53,771 nt of DNA, from positions 1 to 53,771 of the forward strand of contig JAEWYP010000095.1 in the NCBI GenBank assembly GCA_023395615.1, read 5' to 3'. Under the pieces are notes generated by a model that did not search any database, was not told the origin of the DNA, and worked only from the letters and a program-made list of their open reading frames with translations. This stretch comes from Bacillota bacterium. GTDB lineage: Bacteria; Bacillota; Clostridia; Christensenellales; Aristaeellaceae. Below are positions 30,960 through 40,051 of the stretch, piece after piece; position 1 is the first letter of the stretch; each line of letters opens with the position of its first letter. The translations under genes and the position numbers were made by a program.

Positions 30960-32702
30960 TTATACTCTCGGGATCACCGGCAGAATCACCCGGGAGGGGT
31001 GATCCGCGTCATGATAAATCGTCTGATGCGCGACAGTTCCTTCGCTCTCGTAGCCTACGCGGCCGCCGGTGTTCATGTTGCGATCGGCGTCCGGGAAGAG
31101 GCTGCTGGTAATATCCACGCGAATCGCCTGTCCCTTTTGCACCAGCAGCGCCGTGTTCGCCGCCTCAATGGTATAGCGCACAATTTCTCCGGGGGTCAGC
31201 AGTTCGGCGGTTTCGCCGTGACGGTATCGGGCGCGTACCAGCTTCATCCCCAGCGGGCGGGCTGTGCCATCCGCCATCACCAGACTCACCTTGGCCACAA
31301 AGTCCGTATCCACCGCACTGGAGGCGGCGTACAGTTCCACCGTGATCGGACCGGTCAGCTCCGTATCCGCCGTAAAAGCGGGAGTCGTGTATACCAGCAC
31401 ATCCTCGCGCTTTTCGTTGGGGCGCTGATCCTGCGTCATCCAGCGGGTCGGGTCGCCCGTACTGCTGGGGCAGGGGTTCATGGGGTCGTACGCATAGGCG
31501 TCGGCAGGCTCGTTCTTCGGCGCTTCCGTTGAAAGGGCGCCGTCGCCTGACAGGGTGTTGGCGTGCCCAATGCTATGGAAGTACCACGGCGTATACTGCG
31601 TGCGGGCCAGCGGCCATTCGTCTTCCTCGCGCCAACGGTTTTCACCCATAATAAACAGCTGCACCGGTTTGCCGCTCATGAACGGGCCGGTCTTGCCCTT
31701 GGTCCAATGGTCGTACCACTGGATCAGCTTGCCTACCATGTCGATCGAATCGCCAGAGGCTTCGGGGCCGAAGTCAATGCCTTCGATGACCCGGTCCAGC
31801 CGGTCACCGTGCACCCACGGGCCTACGATCAGCCGCGCGCCCTTGCGGCAGGCTTCACTGCCGCCGCGTTTGCGGAACTGGATAAAGTTATACAGCGTTT
31901 TATCCCGTAAAAAATCATTCCACCCGGTCAGGCACAGAGGCGGAACCATCGTCTGTTCAAAGCCCTCCACCCGGCCGATCGAGGCCAGATAAGCGTGATC
32001 GTCGATATGCTCCAGCAGATCACGGTGAAACTGCAATTCCGGCACACCGTCGATGCTGGCGGCGGGCATGTCTTTAAGCGGCAGCCACGCGGCCTGTTCG
32101 TCGCCACGCGCGCCGTAATACGCCATTTTGTCCAGCGCTTCTTTGCTGTACTGGCCGGGATAATACTTCTCCCGGTCGCTGCAGCGGCCGTAAATCCAGC
32201 CGTACAGCACCGGCGAGAACACGCCGAAATCATAGATGGCGGGGAACTTGGTCCACGAGGTCTGGAAGGGGCAAATCGCCTTCAGGTGCGGCGGGTTGGC
32301 CCGCGCGCACGCCAGCTGGGAAAACCCGTGGTACGATTCGCCGATCATGCCCACCTGCCCGTCGCACCAGGGCATCTTCGCGATGGCTTCCACCGTGTCG
32401 TACCCGTCCTCGTCCTGATGGCCCGCCGGATCGCAGATGCCCTGGCTGTGGCCGGTGCCGCGCACGTCCTGAATGACCACGTTATACCCGGCGGCGGCAA
32501 ATTCCGGCGCGTGCATGTACCCGATCACGGGGCCGGGCGCATCCTTAAGGTATGGGTTGCGGTTAACAACCGCGGGATACTTTTCGTTGTCGTCCGGGCG
32601 ATACACATCAGCATACAGCACCGTACCGTCGCGAAGCGTGCAGGGCACATTGTAAAGGATTTTAATATCCTTCATCATCCGCCCGTTCATTTTTTTAGGC
32701 AT
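30960..32702 (-). CDS. CocE/NonD-family (X-Pro dipeptidyl-peptidase S15-like) hydrolase
   Basis: A 580-residue alpha/beta hydrolase. The nucleophile Ser123 is in GMIGESYHGFSQL, the oxyanion region is near VQDVRGTGHSQG-like VVIQDVRGTGHSQGIC, and a catalytic His is in VGPWVHGDRLDR. A C-terminal jelly-roll domain starts near residue 400 (ELTGPITVELYAAS), as in cocaine esterase and glutaryl-7-ACA acylases. The family cleaves esters, amides and X-Pro peptides. The start at 32702 has AAGGAGG five bases before it and overlaps the previous gene by eight bases. No signal peptide is seen. Confidence 0.9.
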   Translation of the reverse strand: MPKKMNGRMMKDIKILYNVPCTLRDGTVLYADVYRPDDNEKYPAVVNRNPYLKDAPGPVIGYMHAPEFAAAGYNVVIQDVRGTGHSQGICDPAGHQDEDGYDTVEAIAKMPWCDGQVGMIGESYHGFSQLACARANPPHLKAICPFQTSWTKFPAIYDFGVFSPVLYGWIYGRCSDREKYYPGQYSKEALDKMAYYGARGDEQAAWLPLKDMPAASIDGVPELQFHRDLLEHIDDHAYLASIGRVEGFEQTMVPPLCLTGWNDFLRDKTLYNFIQFRKRGGSEACRKGARLIVGPWVHGDRLDRVIEGIDFGPEASGDSIDMVGKLIQWYDHWTKGKTGPFMSGKPVQLFIMGENRWREEDEWPLARTQYTPWYFHSIGHANTLSGDGALSTEAPKNEPADAYAYDPMNPCPSSTGDPTRWMTQDQRPNEKREDVLVYTTPAFTADTELTGPITVELYAASSAVDTDFVAKVSLVMADGTARPLGMKLVRARYRHGETAELLTPGEIVRYTIEAANTALLVQKGQAIRVDITSSLFPDADRNMNTGGRVGYESEGTVAHQTIYHDADHPSRVILPVIPRV

Positions 32703-34179
32703 GGGTACCTCCTTCTTTCAGCAGGCGCGCCGTTTCGTCCGGCACGTCGAAGCCGCCCACCCTGTCCATGGAGGACACCACATCCGCGCCGGTTTCGTCA
32801 AACCGGAACGCGAGGCGATGCACACGGCAGCTTTCCAGCCAGCGGATTTCCACGTTCAGGGTGTCGTTATCCGGCATGGCGGCGCTTACCGCCGCGGTGC
32901 AGGCGGGACTCACGGAAGATACGGTGCTTACCAGCCGCTGGCCCTTCAGCCCCACGGGGCAGGCGACCGCGCCGCCGTCGGTCATCACCGTAAGCATCAG
33001 GTTGCCGTCCAGCGCGTCAAAGCCGAAACCGCGCACCGGCACAACATACCCCGGATTGAAAATTTTCAGATCGTCGGCAAAGAAACCCACGTTCCCCCGC
33101 GCGACGGTATATCGCTGATGGGCCAGCCGTTTCAGCAGGCCCGGGTTTTCGGCATAGTCAGGCGCTGCCAGCGCAAGTTTTTTCATTCGCTGCGATAACT
33201 CGGCGGCTTCCCACGGCGCTTCCGGAAGCACAGTGTCCGGCAGATTGCGCGCAAAGGCAAACACGGCTTTCATCACCGCGTCGCCCTGTTTGCCGTCGGT
33301 AATCGTCTGGCTTAAGGAAACAATGGTATCTTTCGCGGGGAAAAGCATAGCCCACTGCCCCATCGCGCCGTCCGCCATCAGGCATTCCTCATGCTTCCAC
33401 ATCATACCGCAGTAGGAAACCGGCGGGTCCAGATGGGGATTCTGCGTCTGCGTCGCGAACGCAACCCACTCCGGCGATAGCAACTGCTTCCCGTTCCAAC
33501 GGCCACCCTGCCGGTACAGATCCATCATCCGGGCGTTATCCTCGGTTGTGGAAACCAGACCGCCGCTGCCGTTTTCCATCCCGTCGGGATGCAAGTGCCA
33601 TTTCAGGCGATCCGCATCGATGCCGATGGGTTCCAGCAGGCGATCGCGCAGGTATTCGCGCAGACCCAGCCCGGTTTTGCGGCGGATGCACGCGCCCACC
33701 ATGGAGCAGGCCGCGCTGTTATAATAAAACGCCGTGCCGGGTTTGTGTACGATGTCCATCGTGAAAAAATTACGAATCCAGTCCGGGTCGGTCACGGCGG
33801 GCTGTTTCTCCATCCCGGCGGACATGGTGGTCATGTGCCGCATGGTGAGCCCGTCCCAGTAAGGTTTCCCCGCGCACAACGGCGCGTATTCCGGAAAAAT
33901 GTCGATCAGGCGGGTATCCAGGGTAAACAGCCCTTCCAGCATCGCGACGCCGAAAGCGGAGCCCGTCATGGTTTTAGTCAACGATTGGCTGCCGTGTACC
34001 TGGCCTGCGGCGTAGGGGGCCCACCAGCCCTCGGCGGCGACCATGCCGTGCCGCAGAACCATCATCCCGTGCAGCTCCGAGCCGGAGGCTTCCAGCGCGT
34101 CCAGAAGCGCGTGGACATCCCCGGAGGGGATGCCCACGGCTTCCGGCGCAACGCGCGTCAGCCGGAGAGAGACGCTCAT
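32695..34179 (-). CDS. Serine hydrolase of the beta-lactamase/class C fold
   Basis: A 494-residue paralogue of the protein at 26888. The nucleophile motif is SLTK in GSQSLTKTMTGSAFG and the second is YNS in FYYNSAACSMVGA. A beta-rich C-terminal domain follows. No signal peptide. It overlaps the binding protein gene by four bases and the CocE gene by eight, so it is translationally coupled inside the operon. Presence of two such enzymes next to a sugar-type importer suggests stepwise ester or amide cleavage of an imported compound. The exact bond is unknown. Confidence 0.86.
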   Translation of the reverse strand: MSVSLRLTRVAPEAVGIPSGDVHALLDALEASGSELHGMMVLRHGMVAAEGWWAPYAAGQVHGSQSLTKTMTGSAFGVAMLEGLFTLDTRLIDIFPEYAPLCAGKPYWDGLTMRHMTTMSAGMEKQPAVTDPDWIRNFFTMDIVHKPGTAFYYNSAACSMVGACIRRKTGLGLREYLRDRLLEPIGIDADRLKWHLHPDGMENGSGGLVSTTEDNARMMDLYRQGGRWNGKQLLSPEWVAFATQTQNPHLDPPVSYCGMMWKHEECLMADGAMGQWAMLFPAKDTIVSLSQTITDGKQGDAVMKAVFAFARNLPDTVLPEAPWEAAELSQRMKKLALAAPDYAENPGLLKRLAHQRYTVARGNVGFFADDLKIFNPGYVVPVRGFGFDALDGNLMLTVMTDGGAVACPVGLKGQRLVSTVSSVSPACTAAVSAAMPDNDTLNVEIRWLESCRVHRLAFRFDETGADVVSSMDRVGGFDVPDETARLLKEGGTHA

Positions 34180-35765
34180 TTCGCGAGGTATGCGGCCAGC
34201 TGATCACGGTAATCCTGAACGATTTCGTCCAGACCTGCCGCCTTGCACTGGTCCATAAATTCATGATATTTCGCTTCGGTCTGGTCGCCGTAGATCCCGA
34301 AGCAGAAGGAGAAGCGGTATTCGTTGAGCAGCGAGGAGATGACCGCCAGCTCCGCGTCGTACTTGGAGGAATCGTACTTGAAGCCGTTCAGCGGGAAGGT
34401 ATCCGTAGGCACTTCCGCGGCTTCGTACATATCCTGATAGGCCTGCATCTCGTCGGACATCTTCGGCTGCGGATCTTCGTCGTGCTGCAGGAGGTAGCAC
34501 CAGCTGCCCCAGCCATAGTCGGCCGCTTCCGGTCCGGCGGAATAGGTGTTGTTCGCCGTATCCAGAATGTAATGGCGACCTTCAACGCCGCCTACCAGCA
34601 GACGGTTCACTTCGGGGTCGTTCTTCATGCAATCCAGCGCAACGGCGGCGCGTTCCATCTTCTTGGATGCAACAGGGAAGCACGCGCCATAACCCATGTA
34701 ATTACCGCGGCGGGTAACGCAGGTGCTGTCCCACAGGGGGTTCATATACACCACGGTGTCATCGGTAATTTTGCTCTGCCATCCCTCGAGTCCGGAAGGC
34801 ACAGAGTACTGCGTGGCGGACGATCCGGCCTGGAAGTTGTCATCCAGCATGGTGTCGTTGGAGATCACGCTGGACGGGAACACGCCGCGCTTGTAGAAAT
34901 CCGCCATCTGCAGGCAGAAGGACAGATAATCGTCGGTATCGGCGAACCATTTCAGGTCGTTTACGTCAAACGCTTTACCGGTATCGTACTTCCATACCAT
35001 CCAGTCGGCGGCGCCGGCGTTCACGTCCATGTAATGGTAGCGGGTGGTATACCACGCGCCGTCCATCGGGTAGGAACCCTGCGGGTTCATCGCGTACACG
35101 CCGGAATCTTTTTCACCATCGGCAATCGCGTAGTAGAAATCAATCAGCTTATCATTGCTGTTGATGTCGGCGGCGGTAAAGCCGTATTTGTCCAGCAGAG
35201 ACTGGCGGGTAAGCACGCCGGTCCAGGAAATGCCGGAATCGTCGCGGGGTACGCAGTAATACTTGCCGTTATACTCCGCTTCCTTCCAGGAGGATTCTGC
35301 CTGGGATTTGGCGGTAAGCGGCATGTACTTCTGCACGAAGTCCCAGTCAAAGCCCGCATACGCGCCAGCTTTTACATAGTCGGAATAGTTGCACCATGCC
35401 GCGCCGTAGATCAGGTCCACATCCTCATCGCCCGCGAGGAAGAGGGAGTACTTGCTCTGGAAATCGCCCCAGGAAACAGGGATAAAGTTGACCTTGGTGT
35501 TGATCTTTTTGATCATCAGCTCGTTGGCCTTATCCACAATCTCCTGCCAGTCGGGGCCCATCACGCCGACCACATAGAAATTGATCTCCTCGTACTGGGA
35601 AAGGTCCAGGTTTGCCCACGGATTTTCTTCCGCGGCGGTCGCGTCGGTTGCCACAGCGTCGGTCGCGGCGGGCGCTTCGGTCGCGTCCGTGCTCTCCGCA
35701 AATGCGAAGCTCCAGCATCCCAGCGCCATCATCAGAGCCAGTAACAGAGATACCGCTTTTTTCAT
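34176..35765 (-). CDS. LplA-type extracellular solute-binding protein
   Basis: A 529-residue secreted binding protein of the large oligosaccharide-type cluster. The signal peptide (MKKAVSLLLALMMALGCWSF, ending near AFA) is followed by a 25-residue linker rich in Ala, Thr and Asp. The mature part begins near NPWANLDLSQYEEINFYVVG. A Cys occurs in ALGC, but the lipobox is not canonical and the cleavage looks like A-x-A. It follows the two permease genes and precedes the hydrolases. LplA-type proteins bind oligosaccharides or glycoconjugates. Confidence 0.9.
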   Translation of the reverse strand: MKKAVSLLLALMMALGCWSFAFAESTDATEAPAATDAVATDATAAEENPWANLDLSQYEEINFYVVGVMGPDWQEIVDKANELMIKKINTKVNFIPVSWGDFQSKYSLFLAGDEDVDLIYGAAWCNYSDYVKAGAYAGFDWDFVQKYMPLTAKSQAESSWKEAEYNGKYYCVPRDDSGISWTGVLTRQSLLDKYGFTAADINSNDKLIDFYYAIADGEKDSGVYAMNPQGSYPMDGAWYTTRYHYMDVNAGAADWMVWKYDTGKAFDVNDLKWFADTDDYLSFCLQMADFYKRGVFPSSVISNDTMLDDNFQAGSSATQYSVPSGLEGWQSKITDDTVVYMNPLWDSTCVTRRGNYMGYGACFPVASKKMERAAVALDCMKNDPEVNRLLVGGVEGRHYILDTANNTYSAGPEAADYGWGSWCYLLQHDEDPQPKMSDEMQAYQDMYEAAEVPTDTFPLNGFKYDSSKYDAELAVISSLLNEYRFSFCFGIYGDQTEAKYHEFMDQCKAAGLDEIVQDYRDQLAAYLAK

Positions 35766-35802
35766 GGAATTTTTCCTCCTGTTTTATAATGGGGTATTTT
35801 AA

Positions 35803-35818
35803 GAGACAATCCTGTCTC
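35803..35818 (-). other. Small stem-loop between permease and binding protein genes
   Basis: GAGACA and TGTCTC form a perfect six-base stem with loop ATCC in the 64-base gap before the binding protein gene. TTAAAAT follows on the minus strand. It may act as a weak attenuator or processing site. Confidence 0.35.
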
Positions 35819-35829
35819 CGGGGTTCGGG

Positions 35830-36744
35830 TCAGCCTTTGACCGCACCGATGGTCAGCCCTTTCACGAAGTACTTCTGCACCAGCGGGTAAAGGAAGATGA
35901 TCGGTCCGGTCACCACGCACGTCATCGCCATTTTCATACTGGTCGTCGGCAGGGTAACACCCTTGGCAAGTTCCGAGTTGCCCTGCGCCACCAGCTGCTT
36001 TAACGCCTGGATGGTGGAAAGCATATCCTGTAAAAAATACTGCAGCGACTGCATGTTTTCGTCGGTGTTAAACAGCATGCTGTTGTACCAGTCGTTCCAA
36101 TACCCCAGCGCGGCGAACAACCCCAGCGTAGCCAGCAGCGGCTTGGCAATGGGAATATACAGCCGGAAGAAAATCGTAAGCTCCCCCGCGCCGTCAATTT
36201 TAGCGGACTCGCTGATTTCGTAAGGAATTCCCTTCATGTAGTTCTTGGCGATAATCATGTTCCATACCGAGAACATCATGGGCAGGATCAGCGCGCCGTA
36301 GGTGTTTTTGAAATGCAGCACCTTGGTGCACATAATGTACCATGGCGTCAGCCCGCCGCTGAAAAGCGTGGTAAAGAAGAAGAAGAACGAGAAGATGTTA
36401 CGCCACTTAAAATCCCGCCGGGAAAGCACATAGCCCGTCAGGGTGGACATCAGCAGCGATAGAAACGTGCCCGTAATCGTTACGAAAATCGTGTTGAAAT
36501 ATGCACGTTCGATCCGCGCCGGATTGGTGAACACATACTTGTACGCGTCCAGCGACCATTCCGTAGGGATCAGGCGAAATCCATCCTTAATCAGCGAATT
36601 TTCGCTGGCGAAGGAGGAGACCACAATCAGGTAAAACGGCACAACGCACAGCATCCCGAAGATGAAAAGCGCCACATACCCCAGCGAACGGAAAGCGGCT
36701 TCGTTCGCCGGAAGCCTGCGATGGCGGCGGTGAGTGATCTGCAT
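35830..36744 (-). CDS. LplC-type ABC transporter permease
   Basis: A 304-residue inner permease subunit of a CUT1-type importer. About six hydrophobic segments are visible. The EAA loop that contacts the ATPase reads EISESAKIDGAGELTIFFRL. The C-terminus KYFVKGLTIGAVKG is typical of LplC. AAGGAGGGG precedes the start, 12 bases after the LplB gene. No ATPase gene is in this operon, so it probably borrows a shared MsmX/UgpC-type ATPase encoded elsewhere. Confidence 0.93.
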   Translation of the reverse strand: MQITHRRHRRLPANEAAFRSLGYVALFIFGMLCVVPFYLIVVSSFASENSLIKDGFRLIPTEWSLDAYKYVFTNPARIERAYFNTIFVTITGTFLSLLMSTLTGYVLSRRDFKWRNIFSFFFFFTTLFSGGLTPWYIMCTKVLHFKNTYGALILPMMFSVWNMIIAKNYMKGIPYEISESAKIDGAGELTIFFRLYIPIAKPLLATLGLFAALGYWNDWYNSMLFNTDENMQSLQYFLQDMLSTIQALKQLVAQGNSELAKGVTLPTTSMKMAMTCVVTGPIIFLYPLVQKYFVKGLTIGAVKG

Positions 36745-36756
36745 ATCGGCCCCTCC

Positions 36757-37698
36757 TTAAAACAGCGTATAATCGGGCTGGATCTTCTTCACAATAAAGT
36801 TGACCAGCATGATGGTGGCAAAACACAACACAGACTGGTACAAACCCGCCGCGGCGCTCATGCCCAGGTTGGTGCCGGACGACATGGCGCGGTAGACGTA
36901 CAGGTCCAGAATATCCGCCGTTTCCAGCAGCACGCCGTTGTTGCCCACCATCTGGTAGAACATCCCGAAGTCCCCGCGGAAAATCTGCCCCACCGCCAGC
37001 AGGAACATAATCACCATTGTGGGCACCAGATTGGGTACGGTAATGCGGAACACTTTCTGCCAGCTGTTCGCCCCGTCGATCTCCGCGGCCTCGTACATCT
37101 CCTGGTCGATACCGGATATGGCGCTTAAGTAGATAATGCTTCCATACCCAACGCCCTTCCACATCCGGAAGAAAACAAGCAGGTACGGCCACGGGGAAGC
37201 GGTGGTGTAAATATTGACCATGTTGCCGCCCATGGACTCCACCAGCCGCGTGATCAGCCCGCTGTCGTAGTCCAGCAGGGTCTGGATTACAGCGGTGGCA
37301 ACCACCCAGGAGATAAAGAACGGCAGGAACATGAACGACTGGAAGGTTTTTTTGAACCACTTGCAGCGCATCTCGTTGATGATAATGGCGAAAGATACTT
37401 CCATAAACATGCCGACCGTGATAAAGACGAAGTTATAGGCCAGCGTGTTTCGTGTTAACGTCCACAGTTTGTTGGAGATGGCCAGGAAGCGGAAGTTTTT
37501 CATGCCAACCCAGGCGCTGCCGAGGATGCCGGAGGAGTAATTGTAGTTCTTAAACGCGATGACAACCCCGCCCATCGGTATGTAGCAGAAAATCAGCACG
37601 TAGAGCACAGCGGGCAATAGCAGCAGCAGATACATCCGGTTGCTTCGCAAATCCTGAAGAAAACCTCCGCGGCGCAGTGTTCTTCCCTGACCGGTCAT
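36757..37698 (-). CDS. LplB-type ABC transporter permease
   Basis: A 313-residue permease subunit pairing with the LplC-type protein. Hydrophobic segments begin at LLLLLPAVLYVLIFCYIPMGG. The EAA loop reads EMYEAAEIDGANSWQKVFRI, and the C-terminus KKIQPDYTLF is typical. Its start overlaps the stop of the lectin-fold gene by four bases (ATGA), so translation of the permease depends on that upstream gene. Confidence 0.93.
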   Translation of the reverse strand: MTGQGRTLRRGGFLQDLRSNRMYLLLLLPAVLYVLIFCYIPMGGVVIAFKNYNYSSGILGSAWVGMKNFRFLAISNKLWTLTRNTLAYNFVFITVGMFMEVSFAIIINEMRCKWFKKTFQSFMFLPFFISWVVATAVIQTLLDYDSGLITRLVESMGGNMVNIYTTASPWPYLLVFFRMWKGVGYGSIIYLSAISGIDQEMYEAAEIDGANSWQKVFRITVPNLVPTMVIMFLLAVGQIFRGDFGMFYQMVGNNGVLLETADILDLYVYRAMSSGTNLGMSAAAGLYQSVLCFATIMLVNFIVKKIQPDYTLF

Positions 37699-38861
37699 TT
37701 CGTTCCCTCCCTGTCAATATAGATCAGGCGAAAGCCTGTAAGGTTGTAGTTCTTAGTACGCGGATAGGTAGCCCCTACAAAGAAGACCCCGGCGTGGTCG
37801 TCCGCGCGGTTTGCCCCGCCGCACAGCGGCGTCGCCTCGCCATAGGTGGTGATCCACCGCCAGCCCAGCCCGTACCCCTCGCGATTATCCTCCGGGTACA
37901 GCCCCAGCAATCGGGTCATTACAGGCGGTTCCAGCCCCGGTTCCGCCTGGATATCCCGAAAAGCGCAGTTGCCGATGCCCGGGGAGCGTACCTCACGGCT
38001 CAGGCGGATATGCCCGTCCACCGCGTCATACTTAAGCGTTCCGGGCGTTCCCGGCGCTACTGATTCGCCGTTAGCATCCAGCGCGCGCCACAGAGGAGAT
38101 TCCATCCCCATATCCGCGTCTTTCGACAGCAGGGCTTTCATCGGGATCAACTGAATTTCCCCGTTCATCAGCCGGAAACCCGAATCCCATTCGTTCAGAT
38201 TGCCGTTCAGGTCGTAGATCCCATTCGGCGTACCGTCGTGCGACCAGGTCAGCGGCCCGCTTCCGCAAAGCGTTCGCCCGTTTTCAGCAGGTTCGCCCTT
38301 TTCCTGCGGGCAGAAATAATCCTGTCCGCCATAATTGTTGCCATGCGGCAGAAAACCCTGTTTGCGGCACCACAGCGCGATGGCCATGCGCAGGGCAAAG
38401 GGGGTCATGTGCCAGCCGTCGCCCTTTTGGCGGCAGGCGTGCAGCGCCTCGTCGTAGCTTACGCCGGAAACAGGCTGAACCATCGGCAGAGAACAGGCGA
38501 TACCGTCCGCCAGGCTGGACTGGTACTTGCCCACCAGCACCTCGCCATCCAAGCCGCAAAACGCCGGGCACAGCGCGGCGCTGCCATTGCCAAGCAGATC
38601 GTTTTCCGTCATCCGTGGAATCCGTACCATCACGGACGGCAAACCGGAGTCGTCGTAAACAACGGTATTTTTATGATCGGACAGCGCTTCGATCGCCTGT
38701 TTCAGCTGATCGCCAGCCGTTTCCGGCGTACCCTGCGCAAACAGCGCCGCTGCTTCCCGAAGCGCCTCCGCCTTTTCCCCGCGGTGATCCCGGACCGCAT
38801 ATTCGTTCGCCAGCAAAGCCTGAAGGCGCAGGCGGCCTTCCTGATCGCGTATCGGATTCAT
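37695..38861 (-). CDS. SUMF1/C-type-lectin-fold protein (formylglycine-generating enzyme-like, no catalytic cysteines)
   Basis: A 388-residue protein. The N-terminal 60 residues look helical and charged. From PSVMVRIPRMTENDL onward it follows an FGE-sulfatase/C-type lectin layout: YDEALHACRQKGDGWHMTPF, WSHDGTPNGIYDLNGNLNEW and the terminal segment GVFFVGATYPRTKNYNLTGF ending in RLIYI. The Cys pair that FGE uses is absent, so it is not a formylglycine enzyme. Similar sequences occur, from my recollection, in phage tail and diversity-generating-retroelement target proteins. No signal peptide is seen. It is the first gene of the ten-gene operon and overlaps the LplB permease gene. A ligand-binding role is inferred. 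Confidence 0.75.
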   Translation of the reverse strand: MNPIRDQEGRLRLQALLANEYAVRDHRGEKAEALREAAALFAQGTPETAGDQLKQAIEALSDHKNTVVYDDSGLPSVMVRIPRMTENDLLGNGSAALCPAFCGLDGEVLVGKYQSSLADGIACSLPMVQPVSGVSYDEALHACRQKGDGWHMTPFALRMAIALWCRKQGFLPHGNNYGGQDYFCPQEKGEPAENGRTLCGSGPLTWSHDGTPNGIYDLNGNLNEWDSGFRLMNGEIQLIPMKALLSKDADMGMESPLWRALDANGESVAPGTPGTLKYDAVDGHIRLSREVRSPGIGNCAFRDIQAEPGLEPPVMTRLLGLYPEDNREGYGLGWRWITTYGEATPLCGGANRADDHAGVFFVGATYPRTKNYNLTGFRLIYIDREGTK

Positions 38862-38886
38862 TCGGTTTCACACATCCTTCGCGGTC

Positions 38887-38930
38887 ATTATAATTGACAT
38901 TCTCCTCTCGTGGGTAATATAATGGTTACC
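38887..38930 (+). promoter_or_regulatory. Divergent promoter region between the ten-gene operon and its AraC gene
   Basis: Plus strand: TTGACA (38894-38899), an 18-base spacer and TATAAT (38918-38923) make a strong promoter for the AraC gene. GGTAA (38913-38917) and TTACC (38926-38930) form an inverted repeat across the -10, an operator candidate. Minus strand: TATAAT at 38887-38892 has no -35, which fits an activator-dependent promoter for the operon. Confidence 0.65.
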
Positions 38931-38975
38931 ATACAGGCACATGGAACGTATTGTCTGATATTTTTGGAGGATATT

Positions 38976-39827
38976 ATGCCATATCCGTACTTAACCGAAT
39001 TGCCTATCTGGGTTTCCAGCTGCGGGCAGGGTGTTGTCGGAGCTGCCTTGCCGATCCAGAACGGGTTGGACGACAACTGCATACTACAGGTAAATTCGGG
39101 GCGCTGTATGGTTATTTGTAATAGCGAAAGGCGTTCCCTGTCGGCCCGTTCGGTCCTTTTTCTGGGCCGAAACACCAGCGCGGAACTGTTGGGGGACCCG
39201 GATCAGGAATGCCGATATACGATGCTGACGTATCATAATGTACAATCTGCACCATACCTTGATTTGAACCGCCTTTGCCTGACCGCCCCGCTGATAGACT
39301 CCTTCTTTTCCCAAAAGACCCGTTTCTGCACGCTGGAAGACCGGCAATATATCAACTTCACGCTGGGCGAGATACGCCACGAATGGGAAAACCATCTCAG
39401 CGAATGGACAACGGCGTTGCGGGGAGCGATGGAAACCCTGTTTGTAAAACTGGCCCGCTCGTTTCACAGCCAGTACCGCTTCACGGGGGTGCGTTATATG
39501 ACCGACGCGAAAAACTATATCTTTCATAACTTCCAGCAGCCGCTTACGGTAGAGTCCGTGGCAAGCGCGGTGGGCATCAGCCGTTCCTATCTGGAAGCGC
39601 TTTTTAACCGCTACATGCGCGGCAGCATCGTGGACTACCTGCACGCGGTCCGCTGCGACCACGCGGCCCAGCTGTTGACCACCACCGGGTTCCCCATCAT
39701 CGACATCGCCATGGATTCCGGCTTTACCAACCGCCAGCATTTTGCGCGAGTCTTTCGGGTGATCTACGGTTCCACCCCGTCGGAATACCGCAAGCGCAAC
39801 GAACATGGGGCGGTGAAGATACGCTGA
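38976..39827 (+). CDS. AraC-family transcriptional regulator (ten-gene operon)
   Basis: A 283-residue regulator. The N-terminal half is a sensing domain without clear cupin His motifs. The C-terminal ~100 residues carry two helix-turn-helix motifs: LTVESVASAVGISRSYLEAL and a second one ending in HFARVFRVIYGSTPSEYRK. The start at 38976 has TTGGAGG five bases upstream; an in-frame GTG at 38910 lies within the promoter. It diverges from the ten-gene operon and likely activates it. The inducer would be the imported compound or a product of it. Confidence 0.87.
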   Translation: MPYPYLTELPIWVSSCGQGVVGAALPIQNGLDDNCILQVNSGRCMVICNSERRSLSARSVLFLGRNTSAELLGDPDQECRYTMLTYHNVQSAPYLDLNRLCLTAPLIDSFFSQKTRFCTLEDRQYINFTLGEIRHEWENHLSEWTTALRGAMETLFVKLARSFHSQYRFTGVRYMTDAKNYIFHNFQQPLTVESVASAVGISRSYLEALFNRYMRGSIVDYLHAVRCDHAAQLLTTTGFPIIDIAMDSGFTNRQHFARVFRVIYGSTPSEYRKRNEHGAVKIR

Positions 39828-39888
39828 TTTTTTAGTCCGGACAAAATCAATCCCGATGATTATTCCACAGAGCATATAAAAAGAAAAG

Positions 39889-39927
39889 CCGGCGAAAACG
39901 CTGATAACGTTTTCGCCGGTCGCTTGT
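39889..39927 (+). terminator. Intrinsic terminator of the AraC gene
   Basis: CCGGCGAAAACG (39889-39900) and CGTTTTCGCCGG (39908-39919) form a perfect 12-base stem. TCGCTTGTTTTTC follows on the plus strand. It lies in the convergent gap before the GH2 gene. Confidence 0.8.
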
Positions 39928-40051
39928 TTTTCACTCCGGGATGCTGTTTATTTATCCCCTTCGGGGAAATGAAGCCAGGTTATCTTTTTCATGAAACGCA
40001 TTCAACCCGGGCCGACTGAGCCCAACCCCAGGCAGGCATCCTCGCAAGGTC

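Noticed and set aside
34263..35744. Plus-strand open frame of 493 codons opposite the binding protein gene
   Set aside because: Same codon-shadow effect. It lies exactly antisense to a well-supported gene with a signal peptide.
37695..38100. A diversity-generating retroelement
   Set aside because: No reverse transcriptase, template repeat or accessory gene was seen in the window; only the target-like fold is present.
37695..38861. A working formylglycine-generating enzyme
   Set aside because: The catalytic Cys pair of FGE is not present, and no sulfatase is in the window.
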